Below are positions 34,930-47,429 of a stretch of DNA of 64,000 nucleotides, piece after piece. Positions within the stretch are counted from its first letter, which is position 1. The number at the start of each line of letters is the position of its first letter. Origin of the DNA: Epiperipatus broadwayi (Eukaryota > Onychophora > Udeonychophora > Euonychophora > Peripatidae); NCBI GenBank assembly GCA_028023455.1, contig JAQFVV010013383.1, forward strand, positions 1 through 64,000, in the 5' to 3' direction. The notes below the pieces were generated by a model. It made no database searches, was not told where the DNA came from, and saw only the letters and a program-made list of their open reading frames with translations. The translations under genes and the position numbers were made by a program.

Positions 34930-36380
34930 TGCCTCATGTCTATGTTAATATCTAGCTATCAGACACCACTAAAAGCTAGAGCTCCAATTGACTATTATGC
35001 AGCCACTTTACTATATATATGCTGCCTACCTTTGACTGGTATCAGCATACAATCAGGTTTCAAAATGCAGTCCTTGCATACTGACAGTTGCTTCCAGGTA
35101 TTCCATAGATCTTTATGAGGGAAAGTGGGGCATTGCTTTGGCCAGCCTTCTCTAATCTGTTTAATAATCCATTGGTAGCCATCTCCCTTCTCTGTCCAAT
35201 GACCTACAATTTTATTTTTTACTCTTGATTTCAGTACATCTTTGTAATAAGTTTCTGGTCACCATGGACCTGCTTTTATTGGCTGCTGGAAAGGTTATTC
35301 TCTCAGAGTATAATTACTTTACCCAAATCCCCCTTGAACCCCTTTGAAAAGTTTTTTTTTCTCTCAGGGTTATTAATTTTTTTAGTAATTGTTATTTTTA
35401 CTTCCATTTCACTAAACCAGTCTCGAACTAATGTGGGATTGATTGGGGTCTGTACTACACATAGTGATACTTAAATTTTGCCCTTACATTCATATACGTG
35501 CTTCAACTATGCCCTTTATTTGAATGGCACTACTCTTCATATCTAATGCCTTTAGGATTTTTTTTGTATAATGGATCTTTTCCTACACTTGGAAATAACA
35601 GTATATCAATCACGAACTGATATCAATGATATGTTGCTACCACTGTTGAGCTCCATGGCAATAGGCTGATCACATATTTTAGTTTTAACATGGTATGCCA
35701 ATTTGCCTGACCCTGATATGAATGTTTATAGCTATTAGTTTCCTTGCTAGAGTTATTAAGTTTTTCTTTACATATTATTTCCATATGCCCCCTTTTTTTT
35801 TTTACAAATTTTTCTACATTCTCTTTTATGAAAACAGCTTCTGGCTTTGTGGTCCCTTTTACCAAAGCAAAAACATATAAACAGGTTTTTACTGTTAGCA
35901 ATATTATCATTACTCTTAGACAATTCTTTCTTAAAGGTTTTACATACATCTATTTATGATTTGCTATTACTCTTAAGTTCAGTCGATTTTCAAGATTGCT
36001 CAAACATGAGTTCATAAGCTATTCCACATTTTATAGCCTCAATATAATTTAAGTTGCTAATAGCCAATAATTGTTGCTGTAAACTATCATTACACATACC
36101 AGTCAGAAATTGTTCAAAAAAGGCTTTGTCAGGAGAGATTCATAGACCCAATTCCTTGTTAAATTACAAAGAGTACTATCATAATCTTTTATGCTTTCAT
36201 CCCTATTTTGGTACTGATCATGAAATTGCATGCCTAGAGGAATATTCAAAGTAACTTGACAAACGACCTTTAATCTGATCCTATGAACAATCCTTAGGAG
36301 TTAAGAGGTTCTGGGAGCCTGTTAAATATCTCAGTAAATCTTTTCACAGCAAAGTATAATATTGAAGCAATCTTATATTT
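34930..36380 (-). pseudogene. Internally deleted Ty3/gypsy-type gag-pol remnant
   Basis: Read on the minus strand across frames: a gag-like part (KAFFEQFLTGMCN..LQQQL, near 36000-36150), cysteine-rich zinc-knuckle remnants (CFGKRDHKARSC and a following CRKICKKKG, 35800-35880), a protease-end motif LVRDWF (near 35410-35430, for the family's LxGRDWL), and an integrase N-terminal-like stretch (IREGWPKQCP..., near 35100-35160). The reverse transcriptase region is missing between protease and integrase. No LTRs were identified with confidence. Many stops make it inactive. Confidence 0.6.
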
Positions 36381-36399
36381 ATCATCTTCAACTTTATTA

Positions 36400-37180
36400 A
36401 TGAATAAGTATTATTTCACATGTTGAAAAAAAAAAGATTTAAATTGAGATTGTAATAGAAAAAAGTGTTGAGGTAAAGAGAATTTTTTAGTATTTTTTAA
36501 TATTTTTGCATGTTTGGAATGTGATATTTATTATTATATATTTGTATTTTTATTTTATTTTTTTACTGTTCATTGAAAAAGACTATATTATAAAATAGTG
36601 AAACATTAGGGTGTATTTTTATTATAATGAAACAGTCAGTTTCGTCCATCTGCCCGTTTCACTTATTTTACTCCCACACTTATCCATATGCCAGGTTTAA
36701 ACCCTCTCAGAGTACCCATTTAAATAACCTTAAACTACTATATATGCTAAATCACGTATATATATATATATATGCGAATGGTATGTCTGTAATTCAATAG
36801 TAAATGTATATATTACAGATATGTATTTTCATTTTAAAATAGTTTACTTTAAGAAATAATGTTTAAATTATTTAACCAATTTTATTATATTATTTAAATC
36901 GCAATGTATATAATAAGCGTTTCCGTTGTTATTCTGCATATATGGTTGTAAAATTTGTTTTTCACTAATCATCAAAGAAACTTATAATTTTTGTAAACAA
37001 CTTTTAAATTAGGTCACACAATAGCTGAACTTGATCTAAAATGCTAATACCAATTCACAGAATTTTATAGCATTGTTGCAATAAACTGCAGAGGTAAAAA
37101 AGTAAGAAAACAAAAATCTAAATTACTTGTTCGTAATTAAAAATGTGTTTTCTAAAATAAACAAATGTGAATAAGATTGT
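36400..37180. other. AT-rich intron, nothing recognised
   Basis: Only an (AT)n run at 36756-36772 stands out. Confidence 0.6.
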
Positions 37181-37189
37181 AAAATTAAA

Positions 37190-39480
37190 CAGGTGGCCAG
37201 AGTCAAGAAGAAGTATAAATACTTAAAGTTTTGTTGCCAAGGATAGATCAGATATATATTAAGTGATTTGTAAGCAGAATCCACATCCGTTTCACCTTTA
37301 AAATGTTGGGGTAAGCCAGCAGTAGGTCACCACCTCTCCTCGCGGTGAATGGAAATGACTTTGGTCCGATGAAATATAACACCTAAAATATAATGCCGTA
37401 CACGAGCAAAGCAGCCTGTGGAAAAACTCCATTAACTTTCAACCATCGCTAAAAGTGTCAACTTATTGTCGTCTCCAGTGCCCATAACTAACTGCAATGA
37501 AAACAACTGACCGGTAAATTGATAAATTTTCTCTCAGAGCTCTGTTTATAAACTGTGACTTTCGTTCTTTATCTAAGAAGCTAGCTATTTATTAAACCTG
37601 CCCCCCAAACACCTTTTCTAAAAGTCTACAAAGAAAGCTGTAAAATGTTAATGCTTAAATCTTGTCTGAATGTAAAACTTATAATATTGAATTCTCTGTT
37701 AAAATGTAAACCTCTAATAATCTTAAACTAAATGTATAATTTCCTGCGGTCTTTTATGCCTAGTCCTAATCTATTCAATTTATTCTATAATTTTACCATT
37801 TTGATATTATATGTACTTGATATGCCAAATAGCTCGAAACCGCGAGTATCTATATACATAATTTTAACTTATTGCTCTGTGAAGATAATTTCAAATCTTC
37901 GCTATAATAAATAATTGAATTATTATTTTTCTTTCTCACTCGCTGTTTCGAAATATTATTATTTTACTGATTAATTTTTGTGTATTAATATTACAATAAC
38001 CAGTCATTCTCTAGTTAAAATTGTAGTTTGCTTAATTCTAGTTATGAATTATAGCTATTTATATATGTAACTTGTACATCATAGGAACTAGCTACAGAGA
38101 TATTCTCAAAGCATATTTTAATGTTTTATTCGTAATTATCCTGAAAATATGCTTTGTCCTCCTTAGATTTATGTATGTTGAGATGCAGGTGATAATATTA
38201 AACTAGGTTACTAATTAATTTAGTCCCTAAATAGTATATTTGAAATACTAAATTTGAGAACTGGATTGTATAGATATGCAAATAGACGCTATCTAATTTT
38301 AAGGCACGATAATATAATTTTACGTATTCGCGTTATATATGTATAAGTTGCGGATGTGTCCTTACTAAGTACACGATGTATAATTTTCTGTTTGCTGCAT
38401 GATTCTTGATGAAGTGCTGGTAGAGGCCACATTCACCTACTTAGTTCGGGTAAAAGCACATACTTTTAGAACTAGGGCACAAGGACCTAGATTATTCATA
38501 ATTAATGCTTATCTGACTCCCAGAACTACTGATGTTCCTATTCATAGCAAGCTGAGCGGATTTAGGGCAACCGGAGTCTTTGAAACTGAAGCCCATGAAT
38601 AATGACCTATTCGCACCTTTGAACTTTATTAATATTTTGATATGTGACATAGAGTATATAGGTAAACCTATTATAAACCAGTTTTCTCTCCTTTTATATT
38701 AAATGCTTATCTAGCATTAGAGTATATTCTAATCTAGGTTAACACGCTAACCTGCGTATCTCTAAGCCTAATTACATGCTCGAATTAACTTTGTATAGAT
38801 AGATGCCATAGGAGCGCTGTTAAGTTAGTTATATACCTTTGGCTATAAAGTTCCGTATGATCTAGCAGACTACAAGAGCTAGAAATTTGGCATATTAATA
38901 TAGACATAAACACCCATACTGCAGTACACTTTATTAAACGCTTATAATGAGATAGGTAACATTAATCTCATTAGTTATATAATGCCTGCAAGCATAATAT
39001 CTCACGTTCCCATCACATAATTTTGTATATTTTTTGAATTTCATTATTTGGTATTGTTTTATTAAATTAATAATATTTAAAATTATAACTCATTTTCATA
39101 TTTTATTGTCCGTGAGTTCATTTTATCCAGCTCTAGATTAATTTGCACATACATCATTATATCTATAGGTAGATTATTCTATTAAATTTTGTAATCAATC
39201 ATTGATGATTTAATTAATCACTTAGTCATAGGTGTGTATGTCTGACCAAATCAGTGCTAAATTAGTTAATTTATGAGTCTTTTGTTTTACGCTGAGTGAT
39301 TGCCGGACTGAGGTTAAATTGAATGTCTGTGTACATTGAGAAATGTCATCCATAGGATATTAAATCATTGAGCAGAGGTGAAAGGATTGAATGTTGGTCG
39401 GCTCTGGATCCCAGAATCCGGATTCGATCAGCTTTAGTGTATTTTGCCTGTGTTCTAGATTTTGTTATGTGGAGGGACAA
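37190..39480. other. Less AT-rich segment sharing motifs with 29.8-32 kb
   Basis: It contains a TATAAATA box near 37214, a CpG-bearing stretch to 37560, CGCTGTTTCGAAAT at 37941-37954, and GCGGATGTG...TTTGCTGC at 38350-38398, all with counterparts in opposite orientation (or both) at 29.8-32 kb. The longest open stretch (38399-38602, 67 codons) has no recognised family. It may be the same element type inserted in the other orientation. Confidence 0.45.
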
Positions 39481-39899
39481 TTCTTACCATTACAATAGTC
39501 ATATATAAAAAAAAAAACAAGTTTTAAAAAGAAGTTTAGTGTATTCATTTACAACTATGTAAACAATTGTACATTACATTTCTTGATCTAATTTTTATTT
39601 AAGACTTTATTAATACAGCATAAATAAACAAAATTAAAAAGAATGATGCTACAAAGAAATATAAAAAACACTGATAACAGAATGTAAAATGCACCAAAAA
39701 AATTCAAGATATACCCTATAATTACATATTTTGTAAATTATGTACTTCATATGAATTTAACAAATCATAATTAAATGGAATATTAATTTCATCCCAAATA
39801 AAAAATTTAAAATGGCTACAATGAGTTATAAAATTAATGGGTATTTTTTTTTAAAATCACACCAAAAAATATGAAATTTTACAATTCCCCTATTCTATT

Positions 39900-40350
39900 C
39901 TGACTAAAATCATTTCTAAAAATAGGAATATTTTAGAATTACCTTTTGCAATAATGTCTTCTATCACCTTCATGTTAATACCATAGTCAAGAAGGCATTT
40001 AAAATAACATGAAAAATATTTTTTCAATCAACAAACTATAAATTTTATCTCTCATTAATCCTCCCAATATTAGAATTTGGCAGTTATCTAAAACTCTCAC
40101 ACTAAAAAAAATATTCAAAAAATCCAATCTGTATTTGACAAATACTCTAAATATTATTGTTTTCCTGATAGTTTTAACATTTTGTTGATGTAAAGAAGAA
40201 AATCATCTCGAAATTTACAATTACGTCAGATTTACATTTAAACATATCTTCCAATCCCTTTCAATATTATATTACACCATACAAACTGCTAAATCTAATT
40301 CCTTGTCATTCAGATTTTCACAGGTTTTCTTTTATATTTCATATAATCAT
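39900..40350 (+). pseudogene. Possible LINE C-terminal remnant
   Basis: Across frames the plus strand reads ILEFGSYLKLS and KIQSVFDKYSKYYCFPDS, which resembles the region after the reverse transcriptase in several LINE clades (ILEYGS...IQ..F.K). Frames are broken and the match is short. Confidence 0.3.
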
Positions 40351-41166
40351 CACATACATTACATATTTTTTGGATAATAATATCTTTCATTTTGATTTCA
40401 ATCAATTCTGAAAATACTAAAACTAAAATACAATTTGTGATCTCATAACTCATTTTTTTTCTCCAAATTTTTCCCTTTTCTTCACACCTTTATATCATTT
40501 TGTTCAATGATAAGGTTTTTTCCATTATTATTATTTTAATGTGTGGTTCTGTAATTGACTATTGGTTGTTATTTTGCTCTTTAAATGAAATTGATTTGAA
40601 TTTTATATTACATTTATATATTTTGTTAACAATATGCTTAGTAAAATGTTGATTCATTAATTGCCTTTTTAAAAAAAAAAAAAAAAAGTTTTGACTGGCA
40701 ATTAGATTTTAATATTTATTAGACATTTTGAATCCAGGGTAACAAATTAAATATTTTTTCATAGCAAAACATTATAATTCTTTGTTTCTTATATAAAATT
40801 CTTGACTTATGTAGCACTTTGTGGAATCAATTAGGCTTGTTGTCTAAAGTAAAGCTATATTTATATTATTGCATAAAAGAAGAAGAGAAAGATGTAGAAC
40901 ACAATGTTGTGCAGAACATTATTAAGATTCATGAAGCGCTGATGAGACCAAATTTCAATAAGTAGATATATTACATTTGCACACAACCAATGATAATGGT
41001 AGATAAGTTTTAGTTCTAGAAAAAATTTACATGCACTTTACCTTGACGTTTAAGGCGTGTAAAAAAAAAAATGTCAATCAGTAGTTAGAATAATTAAAAT
41101 CTAAGTATTAAAGAACATAAATATAAAAAGCTGTAAATATCTAATCATTATGTGGTTCTCTATGTA

Positions 41167-41274
41167 ATCTTCATTTTTTTAAATAATATATATATATATT
41201 GTGATATTAACATTATATATATCTTCATTTTTTTAAATAATATATATATATATTGTGATATTAACATTATATAT
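41167..41274 (+). repeat. 54-bp tandem duplication
   Basis: The unit starting atcttcatttttttaaataa occurs at 41167-41220 and again, essentially identical, at 41221-41274. The identity suggests a recent duplication. Confidence 0.9.
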
Positions 41275-41424
41275 ACACACATATACATTTTGAAAATATC
41301 AGATACAGAATGTTTTTCCATTTATGGTATGTCACTCACATCTTTTGTTGTTATATCCACAGTTTCATTTATCCAGGACTTAAAAATAGTAAGTAAATTC
41401 ATCACAGTATATATATATATATTT

Positions 41425-41575
41425 ATTGTTAAAAGGAGGTTGTCTTGACAACAGATTGAAATTGTTGATTGTTATCTATATTGGAATTATCTAAGTGTTG
41501 ACTGGTCTCTAATGGTGACCAAGTCGAAACATCGGAATATTAATATTTAAAATTTTTTTAACACGGATGAACCCG
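41425..41575 (+). repeat. Family Z unit with decayed hammerhead core
   Basis: It matches the inverted copy at 1484-1565 and the arms of the 9.2-9.8 kb foldback. It continues past aagtgttgactggtctctaa into CTAATGG-TGACCAAGTC-GAAACATC (41509-41533), a hammerhead core with two substitutions, a clear GAC/GTC stem II, and a three-pair stem I. Confidence 0.6.
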
Positions 41576-42009
41576 CAAAATATGTTGTTTGAATAGGATT
41601 TATGATTATCCACAAATTTCAGACTCTATTATCTATGACATGAGTTCCTGCCAATTGTATTTCAGAAAAGAATCCATTAAATCATTTTTATCTATAAATT
41701 TTACTGGGCTCCCAGTAGCATTTATTTTCTCTCACCTCTTGAAAATGATCCAGTTGAAGTTTTGTTGTATATATAAAAAGACTAAAAAAACTAATGACTC
41801 ATTCACATATTGTAACTTTACCAGCATTTTAAAATTACTTCGAAAAACCTCTCAAAAATTCACCAACTCATATATATTTATCTGTTTTTTTTTTTTGCAT
41901 TATATCTAAAAATTTATTGATTCTCTTGCTCAATATAATAACACCTTATTTCCAAATGTCAAAGCAGGTATTACTAATCCTGTTTCCAAATTATTGTATA
42001 TCACCATCA

Positions 42010-42480
42010 TTGTAAACCATAACCAATCTATTGCAGGATGAACATCTCTCCAAGTTCAATCTGTCTTCTCTGATCTCTAGCCTCTCTTCTCCACATCACC
42101 CCGGCAGACTTTCTTATTTCATCCATCCATCTCACACATGATCTCTTTCTGGGTCTTTTACAATCTTTTGGAATCCAGTTTAAGATTTCAATTGTCCATC
42201 TCTAAAATGTCTATCCCAACTCCAGTCTTTTAATCTTTCAATGATGTCAGTAATACCTGTTTGTTCTTATTACTCCTAAAATTAATCTCTCCATACTTCT
42301 TTGAGTTTGTTTTTAATGTACAAGATCCATACCAAATTTTAATCACACCTATTTCATTCTTTCTTCTGAACTCAATTACTTGTATATGTTTTTATAATGA
42401 TGACTAAATATTAAATACATAAATACTTCTTGAAAATACATATCTCCTATTTTCTAACCTTCAATTTTAATCCTTAGATT
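42010..42480 (-). pseudogene. RTE-type LINE 3' end
   Basis: It is the same 3' end family as 7085-7470 and 56565-56870, with the shared stretch for the (K)RPRKR...MDEI-KS-AG...RREARDQRR region, the adjoining ILNWIP segment, and a short (CAT)n-type boundary on the left. Frames are broken. Confidence 0.75.
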
Positions 42481-42489
42481 TTTTTAATC

Positions 42490-43490
42490 TTAATTTTTTC
42501 TAATTAATTTTCTATATGTTCATACCTTTATAGACTTCTCTAAAAACTATTCTACATTTTTTAATGCTATTAGCAAAAATTGCCAATCTGGGAAGACAGC
42601 ATATTATGTACTCTCCTGGTTGCAATTACAGACTTAACCATCTTTATTCCAAATTTCTATCTCAACCTCCAATTCTATAACAGCTACATCATCCATTACA
42701 AACAACCTCCCCCCCCCCCCCAAACACACATTAATGTTAGATGACGGTTTAAAATATTTAAAAGTTTAGATTTAAAATGATTGATTAATTTTTCACTATT
42801 TAATAAAATATTTTAAAAGTTAGTTTAAACAAAAAAATAATAATTGTTAAAAATTATTTTTTACATTCATATTTGCAGTTAAAACTTTTTTATCAAATAA
42901 TATTTGAAACTGAAATAAATATAAATTGTTTATATGGTTTCATAAATTCGTCATTGGAAAATATATATATTGAATAAACATTAATTAATTTATTTTTATA
43001 GCAGAAACCTACTACAATAACAATTTGGGACTTGGAATATCTGGACGATGTTTTTATAATGATGACTAAATATTAAATACATAGGTAGTCTTTGTTCATA
43101 ATGTGGTTCCAGAAAAAGAATGTTTATTGAATTAATAAATAATGAGAAGCAAAAAAAAACTCCAAGAAATAGTGTTATTAGGTTTTAATTTAGATCACAG
43201 CACAAAGAAACGAGAGATCTCTTTTGTAAACTGATATCTAAATTATAATAAAAAAAAACTAGAGCGATTTTAACTATGTCATGGTAAAAAACAAAACAAA
43301 AAAAACACATCTTTCTGCAATGAATTACTTAAAGAGAAATCCCGAGCTTGCTTGAGAGAGCTCATATACCTAAAAAAATTTAGAATTTTCACCCATATTC
43401 AAAATCTAATTCATAGGCAAGTTAGGCAGATGTGCTAAGTAATAAGTCCCCGAATTATTTATATATTGCAATATCTATACATTTATAAAA
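42490..43490. other. AT-rich intron, nothing recognised
   Basis: It contains the C13 run at 42709-42721; a short string (tttttataatgatgactaaatattaaatac) is shared between 42390 and 43049. Confidence 0.5.
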
Positions 43491-43496
43491 GAAGGT

Positions 43497-43570
43497 TTGG
43501 CATAATTAGTAGAGTGACCGACTTGGGACTGGGATGCCCCAGGAAAGATTCTGGTGTTCAAACTTCTCAT
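43497..43570 (+). repeat. tRNA-like sequence
   Basis: An A-box-like TGGCATAATTAGTAGAGTG and a B-box-like GGTGTTCAAACTTC are separated as in tRNAs, with a CTTGGGA loop (TGG, proline-like) between. It is degenerate: probably a tRNA-derived repeat head or pseudogene. Confidence 0.4.
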
Positions 43571-43793
43571 GAATTCCTGAGCAATAAAACCATATGCCTT
43601 TATATATAGAGAGATAATTAAAAAAAAAATACAAATAAATTATCACATGTTTACCATTAAAAAATTTATTTAAATCCAACTACTTCTTGGTGATAACATT
43701 TATTTACATTTAGCCAACTACAGTATCAGACAATTGGTTCAGCAAACATGTTGCCCATATATATATACACACACATACACAATGATGAAATAT

Positions 43794-43855
43794 AGCAAAA
43801 CTCTCCATATAGTAGTGCCATCTTGTGATAGTGATCATGTGATGTTTAGTGGTTT
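43794..43855 (-). mobile_element. 62-bp minimal family X element
   Basis: Flanked by a perfect 13-bp duplication aatgatgaaatat (43781-43793 and 43856-43868). The insert joins the family X 3' end (AGCAAAACTCTCCATATAGT...) directly to its 5' head (GATCATGTGATGTTTAGTGG). The whole interior, including the hammerhead, is missing. Confidence 0.85.
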
Positions 43856-44094
43856 AATGATGAAATATCCAACAAAAAAAAAATATTTATCCATAATGTT
43901 GTTATAGATATATACTTAATATAATAATCTAAATAAAATTGAAACAAACAACCCATTATATTTACAATTATTTAATTATCATTCCGGCTTTCATCTCTTA
44001 TTGAGATTTTTTCAAGATATAAAGATTTATACATCACATGTGATGTGATGTATTGTGGTTTCTCCTTAAACAGTCAGGAATCTCTCACCAATTA

Positions 44095-44390
44095 TACCCA
44101 ACACGTTAGCCACTTTATTTTTCATTCCCTACTCTAAGTTTTCCCATATTCTGCTCCATCCCATTTCCACAACATAATCTTTATCAACTCTATGGCCTTT
44201 ATGTCTAAATCCCCCTTATCTTTTCCCAAACCCAGCATAAAAACCAATAATCCACTTTCTGTATAATCACTTTTTTCATATTTATTCTTCCATAACTTCA
44301 TTATTTGTACACTTTCTGTTTTCAAGCATTTACATTCAATTAACAGATGCCTAATATTTTCTATTCCATATTTTTCCATTTACATGACCC
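44095..44390 (-). pseudogene. LINE C-terminal domain fragment
   Basis: An 81-codon open stretch contains GIENIRHLLIECKCLK, the HLL-EC signature near the C-terminus of many LINE ORF2 proteins (part of a CCHC-type motif). The upstream cysteine pair is not seen. The surrounding sequence is AT-rich with no continuous frame. Confidence 0.55.
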
Positions 44391-44629
44391 ATCAATTACA
44401 TTTATGCCACCTATTGGACATTATTCTACTTTCAACAATACAATTAACATTATACTCATAAAAATATAAATAAATGACATAAGATAAAAAAAAACATACA
44501 AAATTTTTTTTTAAAAGTATATAAATACTTATACATATACTTTATATACCTATATAAATAAATATTCTATTCTCCCCCCTTTTATAAACTCATTCACATT
44601 TCTACCATACATTTTAAATCTTCCAATTA

Positions 44630-44950
44630 TTTAATGATGTTCATTTCGCACCTAATTTTGCCAGACTTTTAACTATATCTACACATCTTTCCAAATTTTT
44701 CTGAATGTACAAAGTTTCATAAGATATCCTTTTCGATAATCTTTAATATGTTTTTTAAGTCTAGTATTCTTCTCACATTCCATTTTATGACCAGTATCTA
44801 AATAATGTATATATGATACTGACCTAATATCTCTCCTACTAATTGCTATATCATGTCCCTTCCCTCTATCACTTATTGTCCATTCTGTCTGTCCATATAT
44901 ACACTCCCCTCCTTTTAGTCTTTTTATTGTTTTCAGTCAGAAAGTAAAGA
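44630..44950 (-). pseudogene. Penelope-like GIY-YIG endonuclease remnant (third copy)
   Basis: The minus strand reads GECIYGQTEWTISDRGKGHD, then SVSYIHYLDTGHKME and RLKKHIKDYRKGYLM. YGQT, the spaced Arg and His, the Y-IH...TGH segment and the C-terminal positively charged part follow the PLE endonuclease. Its sequence differs from the copies at 638 and 26090, so at least three PLE lineages are present. Stops downstream show decay. Confidence 0.65.
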
Positions 44951-44959
44951 GAAATTGTG

Positions 44960-46070
44960 CAATGTAATTCACAGACAAATACAGAAATAAATCAAACACC
45001 TCTTCAATTTCACTTTATAATTTAATAAAGCTTGAAAAAGTTAAAAGTGGAGAGATTATCATGGTTGAAAATAATGAGTGAAAGGATTACTAAAAATCAA
45101 TGAAAAAAAAATACAAACAATTTTGCTGCTTAAAGTTTCTACTACATAATTAATTTAAGTATAGGCTAAAATATTTGAATACTAAGATATTTCCACATTA
45201 GACCTTTCTTTTAATTGCTATCGATTGGGGGGGGGGGGTCAATATTCTTGTATAGAAATAAAAAATTGCAATATATATATATTTTTTTTCTACAATAAAC
45301 ATTGTTCCCTTTTAATTTTGGCCATTTAATAATAAAATATTTTTCCAAGTTTTTGGAAAAAAAAATAAATACAAGCTTAAAACTTTGAATAATAGTTATA
45401 TATACTGCATAACCCAAAAAATAGTTTAACCAAAACTATTAAAAATAAAGACAATATTAATGGATAAATTTATAAGATGATTTCATCGTTTTTTACAATT
45501 TTTGTTTAATGAAATATACAGACATATAATGCTAGAATTGGCAATCAAGCAAATATCTAGATTGCTGAGTAGAATCATTTTGAATTTATTTTATTGACAT
45601 TCAAGATTCATTTACTTGTTTATGTTAGACAACCAATGGGTTATTGAGAATTTGGACACAAAGAAAGATAGGGTTGCCAAATATATGATTTGTCCAGTTG
45701 ACTAAAAAGTTCACCAACAGTCTGAATACAGAAATATTTACACATTTTATTTATAACTATAGATTAACCTATATTTCAAATAATAATTTCTGAAATTCTT
45801 ATTCTACTTTTCTTCTTCTTTTTATCAAGTTGAGGGTAATTCCTGATTTATCTATATTTAGAATTTCTTTATAAAGTGAAATTTGTCTTTGAGTAAACAT
45901 GTGTATGGTATGCCATTTTAGAGATAATTCATTTTTCTTTAAAGTGACATTTTCGAAATGGTAATAGGTCATAATTTTTTTTTTCTTAATCATAAACGCA
46001 ACTTTTTTTTTAAAAAAAATCTTATTTTCATATAAATCACAGACATTTTAAGAATAAACATTTTTTTCCC
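44960..46070. other. AT-rich intron, nothing recognised
   Basis: Contains the G12 run at 45227-45238; nothing else stands out. Confidence 0.6.
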
Positions 46071-46080
46071 CATATGTCAT

Positions 46081-46166
46081 GGCATCGGCCGGGAGGCGAA
46101 CCCACAACCGTCTGCAATCAACAACTTGCTTGCAAGGCAGTTGCAATACCTCTCGGCTAACAACGC
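46081..46166 (-). repeat. tRNA-like repeat unit, long variable arm
   Basis: The minus strand has an A-box (TTAGCCGAGAGGTATTGC), a loop CTTGCAA (TGC) and a B-box GGGTTCGCCTCCC. At 86 nt it looks like a class II tRNA. The flanks TTGTCAAG (5') and ATGACATATG (3') match the other tRNA-like units, suggesting a shared insertion mode or family. Confidence 0.6.
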
Positions 46167-46200
46167 TTGACAAAAATAACCATTTTAAAATGAAATTGAT

Positions 46201-46259
46201 AAAGGGTGGTAAATAAAGCATTGTGTAACAGTAATAAAGTGCATGGTTGATTTAGTACT
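46201..46259 (-). mobile_element. Terminus of the 20.2-kb foldback MITE family
   Basis: Its reverse complement (TACTAAATCAACCATGCACT...CTTTATTTACCACC) matches both arms of the foldback at 20228-20507. The interior and other end are absent. Confidence 0.75.
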
Positions 46260-46394
46260 TTAAGGATAAGTATAAGATTAATAATTATATTTTTAAATAA
46301 TAATTTGCAATATATTCAATTGAATTATCTTTATAAATTATTGCAATTTTTTTTTTTCAGAAAGTAAAACTTTTTTTTTTCTTCATATGTCAAA

Positions 46395-46466
46395 TGCGTT
46401 GACCTGGAAGCGATCCCGGGCCAGCTGCTTGGAAGGCAGCTATGCTAACCACTAGGCCACCAACGC
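46395..46466 (-). repeat. tRNA-Gly(TCC)-like repeat unit
   Basis: The minus-strand 72-mer begins GCGTTGGTGGCC and ends CAACGCA, like animal tRNA-Gly-TCC. The anticodon arm GCTGC-CTTCCAA-GCAGC is perfect (anticodon TCC) and the acceptor stem pairs with one G-U. The D-arm cannot form and the T-arm contains A in place of a conserved T, with a mismatched stem. The 3' flank TTTGACATATG is shared with the copy at 6594. Likely a tRNA-derived repeat; a working gene is less likely. Confidence 0.65.
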
Positions 46467-46479
46467 AGTGACAAATAAA

Positions 46480-47420
46480 CTTTTTTATTATAAAAATAAA
46501 GTTTACCAACTAGTTGTGAAAGAAGTTGTTCACATACAATATAACAATATTATAATAATAATAAAAATATTTGAAAACAGATTATTATACAATCTAATAT
46601 TTATCTGGTCATGAAAAAAATACCCTCTTCCTAACTTAAAGAAATCACTTCAAATTCAGTCTTAGATTAAAATTGAAATAAAACATTTTGATTTTTACAA
46701 AAAAAGATAATAAATAAGTAATATTACATTTAATTTAAACTTAATTTTGTATCGAATAATTTTATTTTACTAACAGAATCAATATTTTAAAACATAACAA
46801 AATTCATAATTTATAAGTAAATTTTAAAGTGTTTAAATTCTTTACTTATTTGTCGGCTTTTATTGCTTTTTATGATATGTTAGCTTTATGGAATGTTTAA
46901 TATTTTATCTTTACTATCATGCAAATTAAATTATTGCAACCAAACGATGTACTTCTACTTCATTTTTTTTAGCTTTTAAAATTTATTTTCATCTCATTTC
47001 ATTTTTCTTCCATTTTTAATTCATTTTATCTTCATGTCAATTTCACTTTTCCATCATTATATTTATGTCTTTTTGTTATCAACTGTAGATAATTTCATAT
47101 ATACTAGTTGTATATTTGGCAAATACAGCAATTTTTATATTCTTTTACTCCATTAATTGCTCCAACACACACATATACCATTAATATGTGATTAAGATAT
47201 AAGATTGCTTTCATAGTAATATGTTACATATTTTTACAAAAAGACTCTACATTTATTTCTATTATATATATGAGAACCTTTTGAATTATGAATACTGTTA
47301 AATTCGATATTAGTTAAATTATATCTTCATCACATATAGACTTGCTAAATTGCCTGACATTTTATACGTGATGACAGTTTCTGCTCAACCATCTGTACTG
47401 CAAAGTTAATTTCCTATGAT
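46480..47420. other. AT-rich intron, nothing recognised
   Basis: No repeat partner or coding signature recognised. Confidence 0.6.
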
Positions 47421-47429
47421 GGTCTAGGC

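Noticed and set aside
35744-35959. 71-codon plus-strand frame
   Set aside because: It is the antisense of the gypsy zinc-knuckle region read on the minus strand.
41589-41909. 106-codon plus-strand open frame
   Set aside because: Low-complexity hydrophobic/serine composition, no motif, and no splice or promoter context.
46395-46466. Functional tRNA-Gly(TCC) gene
   Set aside because: The D-stem cannot pair and the T-arm has lost a conserved T; similar units with other anticodons share the same defects and flanks.
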